A program made the position numbers and the translations under genes. From positions 62,001-126,000 of the forward strand of contig CAWDIV010000001.1 of the NCBI GenBank assembly GCA_963802355.1: a stretch of 64,000 bases of DNA, given 5' to 3'. The DNA comes from SG8-41 sp963802355 (GTDB lineage: Bacteria; Pseudomonadota; Gammaproteobacteria; Burkholderiales; SG8-41). Within the stretch, counting starts at the first letter, position 1, and each line of letters opens with the position of its first letter. The notes beneath the pieces were generated by a model. It ran no database searches. It worked only from the letters and a program-made list of their open reading frames with translations, and was not told the origin of the DNA. Positions 8,877 through 16,334 of this stretch are shown here, piece by piece.

Positions 8877-9139
8877 TTACTCGATCACCCGGTCCGCGCG
8901 CACCAGGATCGACTGCGGGATCGTGATGCCGAGCGCCTTGGCGGGTTTCATATTGATCACCAGCTCCCGCAGACCTGCCCGCAGTGCGTCCACCCGGGCC
9001 GCAGAACCAAAACTGAAGCGGAAACCGTGGCGAGGAACCCGATGCGCCAGATCTTGCCCGGCTGCTGGGCGAACCCGCCCAGCGACGCCGTGAACACGCC
9101 CGCGCCAAGCGCGACGAGAGGTTTGCGGCGATTGTTCAT
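8877..9139 (-). pseudogene. gutted ABC substrate-binding protein remnant
   Basis: The first about 37 residues read MNNRRKPLVALGAG and GKIWRIGFLA, clearly the signal peptide and first strand of the DUF534 binding proteins at 2-7 kb. The last 30 or so residues, ELVINMKPAKALGITIPQ and the terminal LVRADRVIE, are their C-terminus, in another frame. The roughly 260 residues in between are missing, so this is an internally deleted fifth copy of the array. A dispersed repeat and an attC-like site lie just beyond its start. Confidence 0.75.
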
Positions 9140-9231
9140 TTCCCCCCAATCCGCGCGCCTATTATGCTCGCTTAAGCCAGGGACGGCACACCGGCGAGTC
9201 ATTGCCAAAAAGGGACTTGTCCCAACGAACG

Positions 9232-9312
9232 ACTGCTTTTGGCCGGTCTGAGCCAACTGCCGGCAAGTCTCAATTTCCGCCATACCGGCCGTTGGCGAAC
9301 TCCCGCAGTCGA
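9232..9312 (+). repeat. dispersed intergenic repeat copy 4
   Basis: The copy starts GACTGCTTTTGGCCGGTC, continues CAATTTCCGCCATACCGGCCGTTGGCG and ends near CGACCGAACCGGACG. The end block is shared with the copy next to the other attC site at 7311. It lies 33 bases from the attC R' box at 9345. Confidence 0.6.
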
Positions 9313-9344
9313 CCGAACCGGACGTTGGGAAATGAGCTTGGCCT

Positions 9345-9440
9345 GCTTAACGACCGAGTTGAGCGGCTGGCCACGATGACCGTGCCGCGGTAAGGCGCGG
9401 CCCACGAGGCATCCCGGTCCGCTCCAACGTGTTGTTAGGC
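9345..9440 (-). other. attC integron recombination site
   Basis: On the minus strand R'' is GCCTAAC (9440-9434) and R' is GTTAAGC (9351-9345), both perfect matches to RYYYAAC and GTTRRRY. Inside them GTTGGAGCGG and CCGCTCAAC pair with one unpaired base, the expected L''/L' stem with an extrahelical nucleotide. The central loop is GC-rich (GGGCCGCGCC, GCCGCGGCACGG). The site is 96 bases long, in the usual size range, and begins 33 bases beyond the stop codon of the ion-channel gene at 9474-9800. Confidence 0.75.
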
Positions 9441-9473
9441 GTTACGCTTCCCTTTCATTCTGTGGCCTCCCGG

Positions 9474-9800
9474 CTACCGATTGCCGTCGTCATTGGCTGC
9501 GCCAAGGGCCTTCACCGCGACTGCGGCCAGCAGTGCGGTGAACAGCACGCCGCATACCCCGATAAGGATTGCGAGCGTGCGTGCCAGCAGCGTCTTCGGG
9601 GCAAGATCGCCATAGCCGATCGTGAGACCGGATACAAAAGCAAAGTAGAGCGACTCCTGTATCGACCAGCCTTCACGCAGCCCGACGACGAGGCCTAGGG
9701 CGATCATCAGTCCGATCAGGCCAGACAGGATCGGCCACACCACGCGCAGCCCGGCAACGAGTCCGGCGGCGAAGTTGCGTCTCATCGTGCGCGCATCCAT
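9474..9800 (-). CDS. two-TM potassium-channel-like protein
   Basis: From the ATG at 9800 (preceded by GGAGG four bases away) the protein has 108 residues. It contains a first membrane helix (about residues 12-40), a pore region ESLYFAFVSGLTIGYGDLAP with the K+ selectivity signature TIGYGD, and a second helix (about 75-100). This is the Ion_trans_2 (KcsA-like) two-TM layout without a regulatory domain. A longer start at 9839 adds 13 residues without a good ribosome-binding site. The attC site just downstream suggests it entered as a gene cassette. Confidence 0.8.
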   Translation of the reverse strand: MDARTMRRNFAAGLVAGLRVVWPILSGLIGLMIALGLVVGLREGWSIQESLYFAFVSGLTIGYGDLAPKTLLARTLAILIGVCGVLFTALLAAVAVKALGAANDDGNR

Positions 9801-9942
9801 GGGGCCTCCGAGATAGTCATCGTCGCGATCCAAGCCCACGTGTGGCCGTCGCTCGAATCGAGCGGCAAGCGGCTAGTACCAGCAAGATACGCTCAATGTG
9901 TCGGAACGTCTGGTCTGGCTACTTCAGTGACCGCTTCTGGCC

Positions 9943-10082
9943 GAGGCTGTGTGAAAACGGATTTTGACGCTAATTTTGAGGGTCGTGAGACCATTACCCG
10001 AGTGCCGATCGTCGATCCTAGCGCGTCTAATAGCCTCGATAATTTTCTCGGACCTTCAATTTCCGAGTTTTCACACAGCCTC
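9943..10082. mobile_element. 140-bp MITE-like element
   Basis: Terminal inverted repeats GAGGCTGTGTGAAAAC (9943-9958) and GTTTTCACACAGCCTC (10067-10082) match perfectly over 16 bases. GGCC sits on both outer sides and may be a target duplication, or an extension of the palindrome. The inside is AT-richer and has no open frame. The element interrupts a copy of the GACCGCTTCTGGCC intergenic repeat (start 9929, continuing about 10083). Its mobilising transposase is not in the window. Confidence 0.7.
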
Positions 10083-10186
10083 GGCCGGTCCGCGACCGTC
10101 GGGTCGCCGGCGCAGACTTCCTGAAAGCTGCCGTTAGTAGCCGCTATCGAGCCGATCTATTGACCCTGCCCGAGAGAGGCAACTGG

Positions 10187-10444
10187 CTACCTGATCCTCC
10201 GCTCGATCAGCGCATCGAGCAGCCCGAGCACCACAGGCCCGAGCTTCCATACCTCGTTTTCATCAATCGCGCCGAGACTGCCCTGCGTGATCCCGAGCGC
10301 GAGCTGCTGCAAGGTCCTCCTCTCGGCGGAATCTGGTGGCATTGCCGCGCAGTGTTGATGGATCGCGCGCAACGGATCGACGCTTGGCGCCGGCAATAGC
10401 CGCTCCCTGCGGCGGATTTCAACAAGAAGGTGGGCAAGTTCCAT
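10187..10444 (-). CDS. small hypothetical protein
   Basis: An 85-residue frame from the ATG at 10444 (MELAHLLVEI). It is leucine-rich and probably helical, with the segment RRTLQQLALGITQGS and a C-terminal LLDALIERRIR. I do not recognise a family. The upstream extension to 10483 would run through a transcription terminator and is rejected. GAGG lies immediately before the ATG with poor spacing, so expression is uncertain. It could instead be a chance frame in a spacer. Confidence 0.4.
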   Translation of the reverse strand: MELAHLLVEIRRRERLLPAPSVDPLRAIHQHCAAMPPDSAERRTLQQLALGITQGSLGAIDENEVWKLGPVVLGLLDALIERRIR

Positions 10445-10455
10445 CCTCACAGGAC

Positions 10456-10481
10456 AAAAGAAAAGGCCCGCGCGGCGGGCC
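10456..10481 (-). terminator. rho-independent terminator of the PEP-CTERM gene
   Basis: On the minus strand a perfect 7-bp stem (GGCCCGC/GCGGGCC, loop CGC) is followed by TTTTCTTTT. It stands 23 bases beyond the stop codon of the PEP-CTERM gene at 10504. This is the clearest terminator in the left part of the window. Confidence 0.85.
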
Positions 10482-10503
10482 AAAAACTCCTCCGAGGTTC
10501 TAG

Positions 10504-11132
10504 CTATCTCCTACGACGGCTCCAAACCAAACCAGCGAGGCCGATGAATGCGAGAGCGAGGGATGCTGGCTCCGGTATCACCGTGACGCTAAAGCTATCG
10601 AAGCTGAAGCCGTTTCCAGCCTGGTAAGCGAGATTGATGGACTGTCCAACGGGCACGGTATTGTTGCTGATGAAGTTATAGACATCGAGCGCAGGAGCCG
10701 TCGGGTTCAATGTGATTGCGCCGAAGCCATCGATGGTGAGTAACGCTAGATCGCCAGTGGTCGCCCCCGTAAAGAGCGATAACACGATTTGATCGAGCCG
10801 GACGGGGACGTTGAAGATAATGCTGACGGACTCAAGTCCGAGGAGGTTGTCTATCAGACTCGTTTCGTCGCCCGTCCCGGGAGCGTTTACCCCAAACCCG
10901 CTTGCAGCCGTCGTATTGAGGATGCCGATATTAGCCGTGAGAGTCGCTGTGATGCCGTCGACTGTCAGCGAGAACGACGACGCCTCATCCACCGCTTCGA
11001 CCGCTGCACTGCCCGCGAGTTGAAAGAGAGTGGCCTGGGCGGAAGGCGCGGTGCTTATGGCCAATATGATACACCGGCAGTAAGACCCAGTATGTGCACA
11101 GCCGCCAAGAATAGCGATTTCGCTTTCGTCAT
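10504..11132 (-). CDS. PEP-CTERM protein, probably frameshifted in its signal peptide
   Basis: The long open frame starts only at a TTG at 11064 and lacks a proper leader. Upstream, an ATG at 11132 behind a strong GGGGGAG site begins MTKAKSLFLAAVHILGLTAG, a good signal peptide, in another frame. A one-base indel near 11060-11075 would join it to STAPSAQATLFQL. The mature part (about 180 residues) is low in cysteine and beta-rich, and ends with the PEP-CTERM signal VIPEPAS, a hydrophobic helix and WSRRRR. Sorting would be by an exosortase encoded elsewhere. Terminator downstream at 10456-10481. Confidence 0.72.
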
Positions 11133-11406
11133 TGCTCCCCCTGATTGCGTGATTTCCCGGATGTTGTCGGAAAATTTGACAGAATGCCCCTTCCCGACCG
11201 CTTTTGACGGAGTCGAAGCAATATGCACGCCTAACGACTCAAACCACTGAAACGAAAGAGATTAAGGGGCTGCTCTCCGTATCATCAACCTCGGCATGTA
11301 AAGTTTCCCGACAATGTACTCATGTTCCAATGCGGATGATTGTCGGATATCGCCACCCGCAATGCTGCTGGCAAGACTCCTCCTACCTCTCTGCCAACAT
11401 CGCCGG

Positions 11407-11877
11407 ATGAGGCCGGCTGCGTTCTTCCTTGCGTTGTCCTTGGTAGGCGCAGCCCATGCCGAGACAATCACCGGCCGCGTAGTCTCGATCGCCGACGGCG
11501 ATACCCTCACGGTGTTGGTGGCACAGCGTCAGGTGAAGGTCAGGCTTGCCGACATCGATGCTCCAGAGAACAAGCAACCGTTCGGCACCCGCTCCCGGCA
11601 ATCACTGGCCGCGCTGTGCTTCCAGAAGGATGCCCGGCTCGAGACCGCCGGCCAAGATCGCTACGGCCGCACTATCGCCACCGTCCAATGCGCCGGCACA
11701 GATGCGAATGCGGAGCAGGTGCGCCAGGGCATGGCCTGGGTCTTTGAGAGATACGCCCGACCGGATTCGCCGCTATACACCATCCAGAACGAGGCTAAGG
11801 CCGCAGGGCGTGGCTTGTGGCGCGATCCCAATCCGGTCTCGCCGTGGGAGTGGCGGGCGCAGAAGCGCGTCAAATAG
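11407..11877 (+). CDS. thermonuclease (SNase-like) family protein
   Basis: A secreted nuclease of 156 residues from the ATG at 11407 (MRPAAFFLALSLVG, signal cleavage near AHAE). The SNase fold is recognisable from ITGRVVSIADGDTLTVL, VKVRLADIDAPE (catalytic Arg and Ca-binding Asp), QDRYGRTIATV and GLWRD. The family cleaves DNA and RNA with Ca2+. A start at 11362 would add 15 residues and cannot be excluded. It is the last plus-strand gene before the minus-strand integrated element and may or may not be part of it; small nucleases are common in such elements. Confidence 0.85.
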   Translation: MRPAAFFLALSLVGAAHAETITGRVVSIADGDTLTVLVAQRQVKVRLADIDAPENKQPFGTRSRQSLAALCFQKDARLETAGQDRYGRTIATVQCAGTDANAEQVRQGMAWVFERYARPDSPLYTIQNEAKAAGRGLWRDPNPVSPWEWRAQKRVK

Positions 11878-12070
11878 TCCCCTCATCGGGAGGATGGCGT
11901 TGTCGGTTGTCATCACCTTGACTATAGCTCGCTTCCGCCACTTAGCGACTGGCATACTGGACCATATCGTCCCCGATCATGCCACTCGAACCCCATGACG
12001 CACGCGCGCGTGCAAGAGATTCACCAAGATCAGCGCGTTCTAAGACAAGCCGCCTGATCCCCGCCTGTTC

Positions 12071-12379
12071 TCAGGACGCTAGTTCTGGACGGCTGGCTTC
12101 CGCTTGCCTTCGTTCTGAGATTGCCCGCAATGTATCCGACAAGCTGGTGTTGTCCGTCAGCGAAGCCTCGATACTCTGGTGCGGTCTGCCCCATCCACGA
12201 TCCAGCAACGCTGATGCGGCCGCCACTTGTGCGCTATGAGAGGCTTCCTTGTTGCCCATTACCCTAACAAGCGTTTCGATTGCCGCATCGGTATGCTGGC
12301 GCGCAATCTCACGGATTTCACCTAGTCCACTTGGACGCCCGCCAGGGTTGCCACTTTCACCTTTTTCCCATTTCGCCAC
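12071..12379 (-). CDS. DUF5681-type protein
   Basis: A 102-residue protein opening MAKWEKGESGNPGGRP, the glycine-rich KGxSGNPxGRP start of the DUF5681 family. The rest is helical (ALLDRGWGRPHQSIE). Family members usually sit next to phage or plasmid genes, often near terminase small subunits, but have no assigned activity. Here it is at the distal end of the minus-strand run of the integrated element, after the primase-helicase. Confidence 0.75.
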   Translation of the reverse strand: MAKWEKGESGNPGGRPSGLGEIREIARQHTDAAIETLVRVMGNKEASHSAQVAAASALLDRGWGRPHQSIEASLTDNTSLSDTLRAISERRQAEASRPELAS

Positions 12380-12438
12380 GTCTCACCCCTTTCAAGCGTG
12401 CAGCAGCGTACCAGTTTACTGTAGCGCCGGACCCCGCG

Positions 12439-12840
12439 TTAATGCACCGTCCCGCTGTGCCGGTCCAACAGTTCCAGGAACAGCACGCCGTCCCACTTTT
12501 CTCGAGGGACGCGCAGCTCGCACGTCGCCCGCCCACGGATCGCGAGCGCCACGATGACGGCCTCAGGGTCCGCTTGCGTATCGGTCAGGACGGCGTACCG
12601 TGCGCCGGGTTGCGCGTCCAGCATCGCAAGCAACCGTCGCCGCCGGGCTTCGGCAGCCGAATCTCCAAGAGTGTGTGCGGACAGCGCCGTTAGCAACTCG
12701 GCCTTGTGTGCCCGGATCAGGTCGCGTAAATCGTCCGTGAGCGCGGCACGTGGTTCAGCCCACACGCGACCATCGGGCAACGGTTTCAGCCTAATACCAG
12801 CGGCCGCCAAGCGCATCATCACCTCAGGAGCGCCCATCAC
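12439..12840 (-). CDS. small protein of the integrated element
   Basis: A 133-residue protein whose ATG overlaps the stop of the primase-helicase gene by four bases (12837-12840), so it is translationally coupled. The N-terminal half (MRLAAAGIRLKPLPDGR, DLRDLIRAHKAELL) resembles the TubC-like N-terminal docking fold often found in single-gene form in phages and integrated elements. The C-terminal half reads VIVALAIRGRATCELRVP, followed by the conserved-looking KWDGVLFLELL. Function unknown. Confidence 0.6.
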   Translation of the reverse strand: MMGAPEVMMRLAAAGIRLKPLPDGRVWAEPRAALTDDLRDLIRAHKAELLTALSAHTLGDSAAEARRRRLLAMLDAQPGARYAVLTDTQADPEAVIVALAIRGRATCELRVPREKWDGVLFLELLDRHSGTVH

Positions 12841-14765
12841 AGTGCTTCCCCTTCCGGCCCGTCGTTGTGGGCAGGATAAGGCTCCCCGCCGTTTCCGCCC
12901 GCATTAGTAGGGCATTCCAATGCTGGTATTCTGGTTCCCGGTATATGTAAGGAACCACCGGAACCAGCATTTTCAGTATTGCCCGGAACGCTATAGAGGT
13001 ACGGTTCCCCTTTCTTGCCCTCGCCCTCGCGGATTAGCCGCTTATCACCAACCATCGCAGTTATTGCTCCACGGACAATTGACCAGCGCCCCTCGACCCC
13101 TTCCTTGATTTCCTGTTGCGTGGTCCCGCGGTTGTCCCGGACAAACTTTTCTACCCGCTTTTCTGCTGCCCTGGTTTCGGCCTCCAGGACAGTCCCGCCC
13201 AAATGAACATGTCCGTCCTTATCCATCGTCAGTAGCGACGGCTCCAGATCTTGCCCGTAACGCTGAACGGTTGAGAGAGTTCTAACCCCGTCCTCCTTGC
13301 GCTTCAAGACCGCTATGGTATCTACACTCCCGGAGATGGCTGTTGACCCCATAGGGGCGTCAACTCCATACCCATCTGCCCGCCCAGAATGGTGTAACAG
13401 CATGACGTGAGCGCCGCTGTCTCTAGCAATTGATATGAATGGCTCCAAAGCGGTAGTCGTCGCGGCGTAGTCGTTCAAGTCTCGCACCCTCGCCAGTCGT
13501 TGAAGGGTATCAACGACAATCAGGGAAGGCTTTAGCCGCATAGCATCGCGGCGCAACAGGCCTATGGCATCTTGGGGTGCGATTCCGCAAAGAATGTGTA
13601 TCTCGTCGTCAACCTCACAGCTTAACCCCCTTAAGCTTTCGGTTAGTTCCTCTCGCTTGCCTTCCAGGTCTAGCAAAATAACTGGGCCGCGTTTGGTGTT
13701 TTTTCCCAGGAATGGTTTGCCTCGCGCCACACACACCGCCAGATCGCGTGAAAAGGTACTCTTGCCAGCTTTAGGGCGTGCAGCCAATACGGAAATGCTG
13801 CCGGCAACGAATACGTCCTCGACCAGCCAATCCCGTTTTACGGCCGGTGCTGACAAGAGCGCCCCCACAGATTCAAGCGGAAGTCCAAAAGCGACGGACT
13901 TTGCATTCTCGATAGCGCCCTTTACCGCTTCCGTTCCACGCTCCCGGTGAATGTCGTTCCAATCCTTCCCTATCTCCGCTGGAATCGCCACCAGCCCGCC
14001 CACTGCCTGCGCGGCTTTCTCCGCTTCCCGTTGCCCGGTGCCGCTAGCGTCGTTGTCGCCCGCGATCACAATACGCGCCTGCGGAAACTTCCCCCGTAGC
14101 GCCGTTGCCACGGGTTCAAGATTCCCCGCACTGAAAGCAATCGCTACAGCGTAACCTGTCGCTTGGTGAACGGTTGCACCGGTTGCGTAGCCCTCCGCTA
14201 TACATAGCACCCCGTCAGGCTTCCCGATGCTGTAATAGCTACCCTTCACCCGCCCACCAGATAGAAAAAGCTTTTCCCCGTTCGGCCCGATCGTTTGCAG
14301 GGAGTGAAGCTCCGTACCCTCACGCATGGGAATGACGAGATTGCCCTCGTGCGCCTTGAGTCCGTGCGACTTGATGCCCTTCGCCCGTAGGTAAGGATGA
14401 TCCTCAACAGGCTGCGCGGCCTTCCAGATTGCTGCCGTTCTTTCTCTCGCCTCGGAGTGCCTGCGCGCTTCTTCTGCGTCCCGTTCCCGGCGCATCGCCT
14501 CGACTCGTGCCCGGTGCGCGCCTTCCTCAGTGGGGGTGAGCCTTCGGCCAATCTCTGCGCGCCACGTCTCCCATACACCGCTGCGCCAGCATCCGAAAGC
14601 ACCCGCTGGGATTCCATCGTCGTGCAGGCAATACCATCCGGCGTCATCGCTGCGCTTACCGTTGGTCGAAAATCGGTGCAGCTCGCCGTCCGCCTCGATT
14701 ACGTCCGGCGGCTCGAGCCCGGCCGCTCGGATAGCGTCGCGGAACTGCTCTCTGGCGGGTGTCAT
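12837..14765 (-). CDS. primase-helicase (Toprim plus RepA-like ATPase)
   Basis: A 642-residue replication protein. After an N-terminal region of about 100 residues comes a Toprim domain with the catalytic glutamate in CIAEGYATG (about residue 191) and the acidic pair in AGDNDASGTG (about 237-239). It is followed by a RecA-type hexameric helicase domain with Walker A ARPKAGKST (about 329-337), Walker B PSLIVVDT (about 413-420) and the sensor LLHHSG (about 456-461). It would prime and unwind DNA to replicate the excised element. It is the central gene of the element and is coupled to the small gene downstream. Confidence 0.88.
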   Translation of the reverse strand: MTPAREQFRDAIRAAGLEPPDVIEADGELHRFSTNGKRSDDAGWYCLHDDGIPAGAFGCWRSGVWETWRAEIGRRLTPTEEGAHRARVEAMRRERDAEEARRHSEARERTAAIWKAAQPVEDHPYLRAKGIKSHGLKAHEGNLVIPMREGTELHSLQTIGPNGEKLFLSGGRVKGSYYSIGKPDGVLCIAEGYATGATVHQATGYAVAIAFSAGNLEPVATALRGKFPQARIVIAGDNDASGTGQREAEKAAQAVGGLVAIPAEIGKDWNDIHRERGTEAVKGAIENAKSVAFGLPLESVGALLSAPAVKRDWLVEDVFVAGSISVLAARPKAGKSTFSRDLAVCVARGKPFLGKNTKRGPVILLDLEGKREELTESLRGLSCEVDDEIHILCGIAPQDAIGLLRRDAMRLKPSLIVVDTLQRLARVRDLNDYAATTTALEPFISIARDSGAHVMLLHHSGRADGYGVDAPMGSTAISGSVDTIAVLKRKEDGVRTLSTVQRYGQDLEPSLLTMDKDGHVHLGGTVLEAETRAAEKRVEKFVRDNRGTTQQEIKEGVEGRWSIVRGAITAMVGDKRLIREGEGKKGEPYLYSVPGNTENAGSGGSLHIPGTRIPALECPTNAGGNGGEPYPAHNDGPEGEAL

Positions 14766-14862
14766 GCGTGCTCCAGCCCGAGCAGGATCAGTAACCCGCG
14801 AGCAACGCGCCGGGGAATTACGCCTTCAGCACCAGCCATGAGAATTGCGCGCTTGAGCACGC

Positions 14863-15075
14863 TCACGTGATTTTGGGCTGGTCGCGCTCGGCGAGGCGAG
14901 CGTTAACCCAATCCATGACCTCGCGAATGTTCCAGCGACTGCAACGTGGGCCTAAGCGGGTAGGGGCTGGAAATTGCTGCCTTCGAATCCGCCTGAAAAT
15001 CTCGCTCTTGGAAATACCCGAGAGTCGTCGGACTTCGGGCAGAGCGATTAATGCTGTTGTGGTCTGCTGATTCAA
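14863..15075 (-). CDS. AlpA-family excisionase/regulator
   Basis: A 70-residue winged-helix protein: LPEVRRLSGISKSEIFRRI is the DNA-binding helix region, then QQFPAPTRLGPRCSRWNIRE and the closing DWVNARLAERD. This is the AlpA/phage regulatory fold, which in P4-like elements activates the integrase or acts as excisionase. It lies directly upstream of the primase-helicase gene on the same strand. Confidence 0.85.
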   Translation of the reverse strand: MNQQTTTALIALPEVRRLSGISKSEIFRRIRRQQFPAPTRLGPRCSRWNIREVMDWVNARLAERDQPKIT

Positions 15076-15236
15076 ATGACGCCCTTTCTCGCACTGAACT
15101 TTGCGGCTCTATCTGTGCCGCGTAGGTTCCAATGCTGCCTGAAAAGGGGTGATAAGAAACCGCGCAGTCTGGCCAAACTAGACCCAATCTTTTGGGTAGT
15201 CTGGCCAGACTAAATTCCTCGTTGGTGCGGACGATG

Positions 15237-16010
15237 CTAAGACTTAGGCTTACCAGCCTTGATTCGTTTCTGGATATCGAGCGCACTTATTTTCTTGCCG
15301 TTAACGTGACGGATTCCTTTTTTGGCCAACAACGCAGCGACTTTCTTTGCTTGGTCGTATATAGGCAAACACCGATAGGCTGACTGCTTCAACAATTGCT
15401 CGTGCTGATTGAAAATTTTTCCACCAAGCGCCGCTTGGCGTTCCTTGTTCGCTTTCCCGGCAGCGGGTGGGCCTTTCTTTAAACTCGCGCGAAACTCCAG
15501 GAGCAGCGAGTCGTCGCGTGTTGTTGCTAACATTTCTTCAAACAGGTCATGCGCCTGATAGAGCGCCCAAGTTGCATACCAAGGGTCGTCGCGATTTATT
15601 GCCTCAATCGCATCGTCAATCAACAGGAGGCTAGTTGCAGCCACAACGATTGAATACGGAACCGATTCCGGCAGGCCGCAGTCCCGGAGGAATCCTTTGT
15701 ATCCATCTTCTCCAGTAATGCCGTATTGCCATAGATCGAAATACGTGAAACGCGGATCGGGGATAACAGGCGTTCCATCACCAAAGAACCATCCCGGCTT
15801 TTTATCGCCGTAGTGGATCGGATTGGTAAAGTTGCGGCGCAGTCGTTCAATCGTGGTGTCTAGCAACCGCTCGTCGGTTGTTATTTCCTCTAGCGCCCAT
15901 TTGATGTTGGCGCTTAGGTGAGAAGCCGCTCCGCGCGCCCAGTTCTGTCGATTCGTCTCGGGCCGATAAATCGCTTTACCCAGACACGTGTCTCCGCGCT
16001 TCATTGCCAT
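15237..16010 (-). CDS. unknown protein of the integrated element
   Basis: A 257-residue soluble protein I do not recognise. Its N-terminal third includes RPETNRQNWARGAASH, the middle is helical and rich in aromatic residues (RFTYFDLWQYGITGED), and the C-terminal part (KGPPAAGKANKERQAALG onward) is basic, ending KRIKAGKPKS. That basic tail could bind nucleic acid. It lies between the integrase and AlpA genes, a slot often used for cargo. Codon use is less GC-rich than that of backbone genes, fitting recent arrival. Confidence 0.65.
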   Translation of the reverse strand: MAMKRGDTCLGKAIYRPETNRQNWARGAASHLSANIKWALEEITTDERLLDTTIERLRRNFTNPIHYGDKKPGWFFGDGTPVIPDPRFTYFDLWQYGITGEDGYKGFLRDCGLPESVPYSIVVAATSLLLIDDAIEAINRDDPWYATWALYQAHDLFEEMLATTRDDSLLLEFRASLKKGPPAAGKANKERQAALGGKIFNQHEQLLKQSAYRCLPIYDQAKKVAALLAKKGIRHVNGKKISALDIQKRIKAGKPKS

Positions 16011-16334
16011 GGCGCTCCCTCCGCGCTCCCTGGAAAGGGCCAGCCCAAGGCGGACAGGGTTTCCCGCTCTTGCCCCCCGTCGGGGTAGGGCTGGCTGTTC
16101 TTAAGTTCGGCTACCTCCAAACTTGTGCGCGGTGGCATTAATGGCAACGCGAATACGCTGATGTGCGCCTAACCCCTTTACCCGCGCTGGCAGCATCAAC
16201 GCCCACCTTCTGTCGGCCTTGCGCGGGAAAAAATAAAAACTTTTGGGCAGAGAGAGCGTGGGGGCTGGCGCTTGCGTGGGTGGCGCATGGAACCCGCTGT
16301 GTTTCCGCTTAGCCAGATCAGGAAAGGATTGTTC
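16011..16334. other. spacer between unknown gene and integrase
   Basis: About 320 bases with no credible gene. It contains GGGCCAGCCC and GGGCTGGC about 55 bases apart (inverted), and an A/T-rich patch GGGAAAAAATAAAAAC near 16227 that could belong to a promoter for the minus-strand gene or to integrase-arm sites. A lone GCCTAAC at 16167 lacks an attC partner. Confidence 0.4.

Noticed and set aside
11229..11235. GCCTAAC resembling an attC core
   Set aside because: No GTTRRRY partner or L''/L' pairing within 150 bases on either side, and it is 100 bases from the nearest gene start.
16167..16173. GCCTAAC inside the integrated element
   Set aside because: Same reason: isolated 7-mer with no pairing partner.
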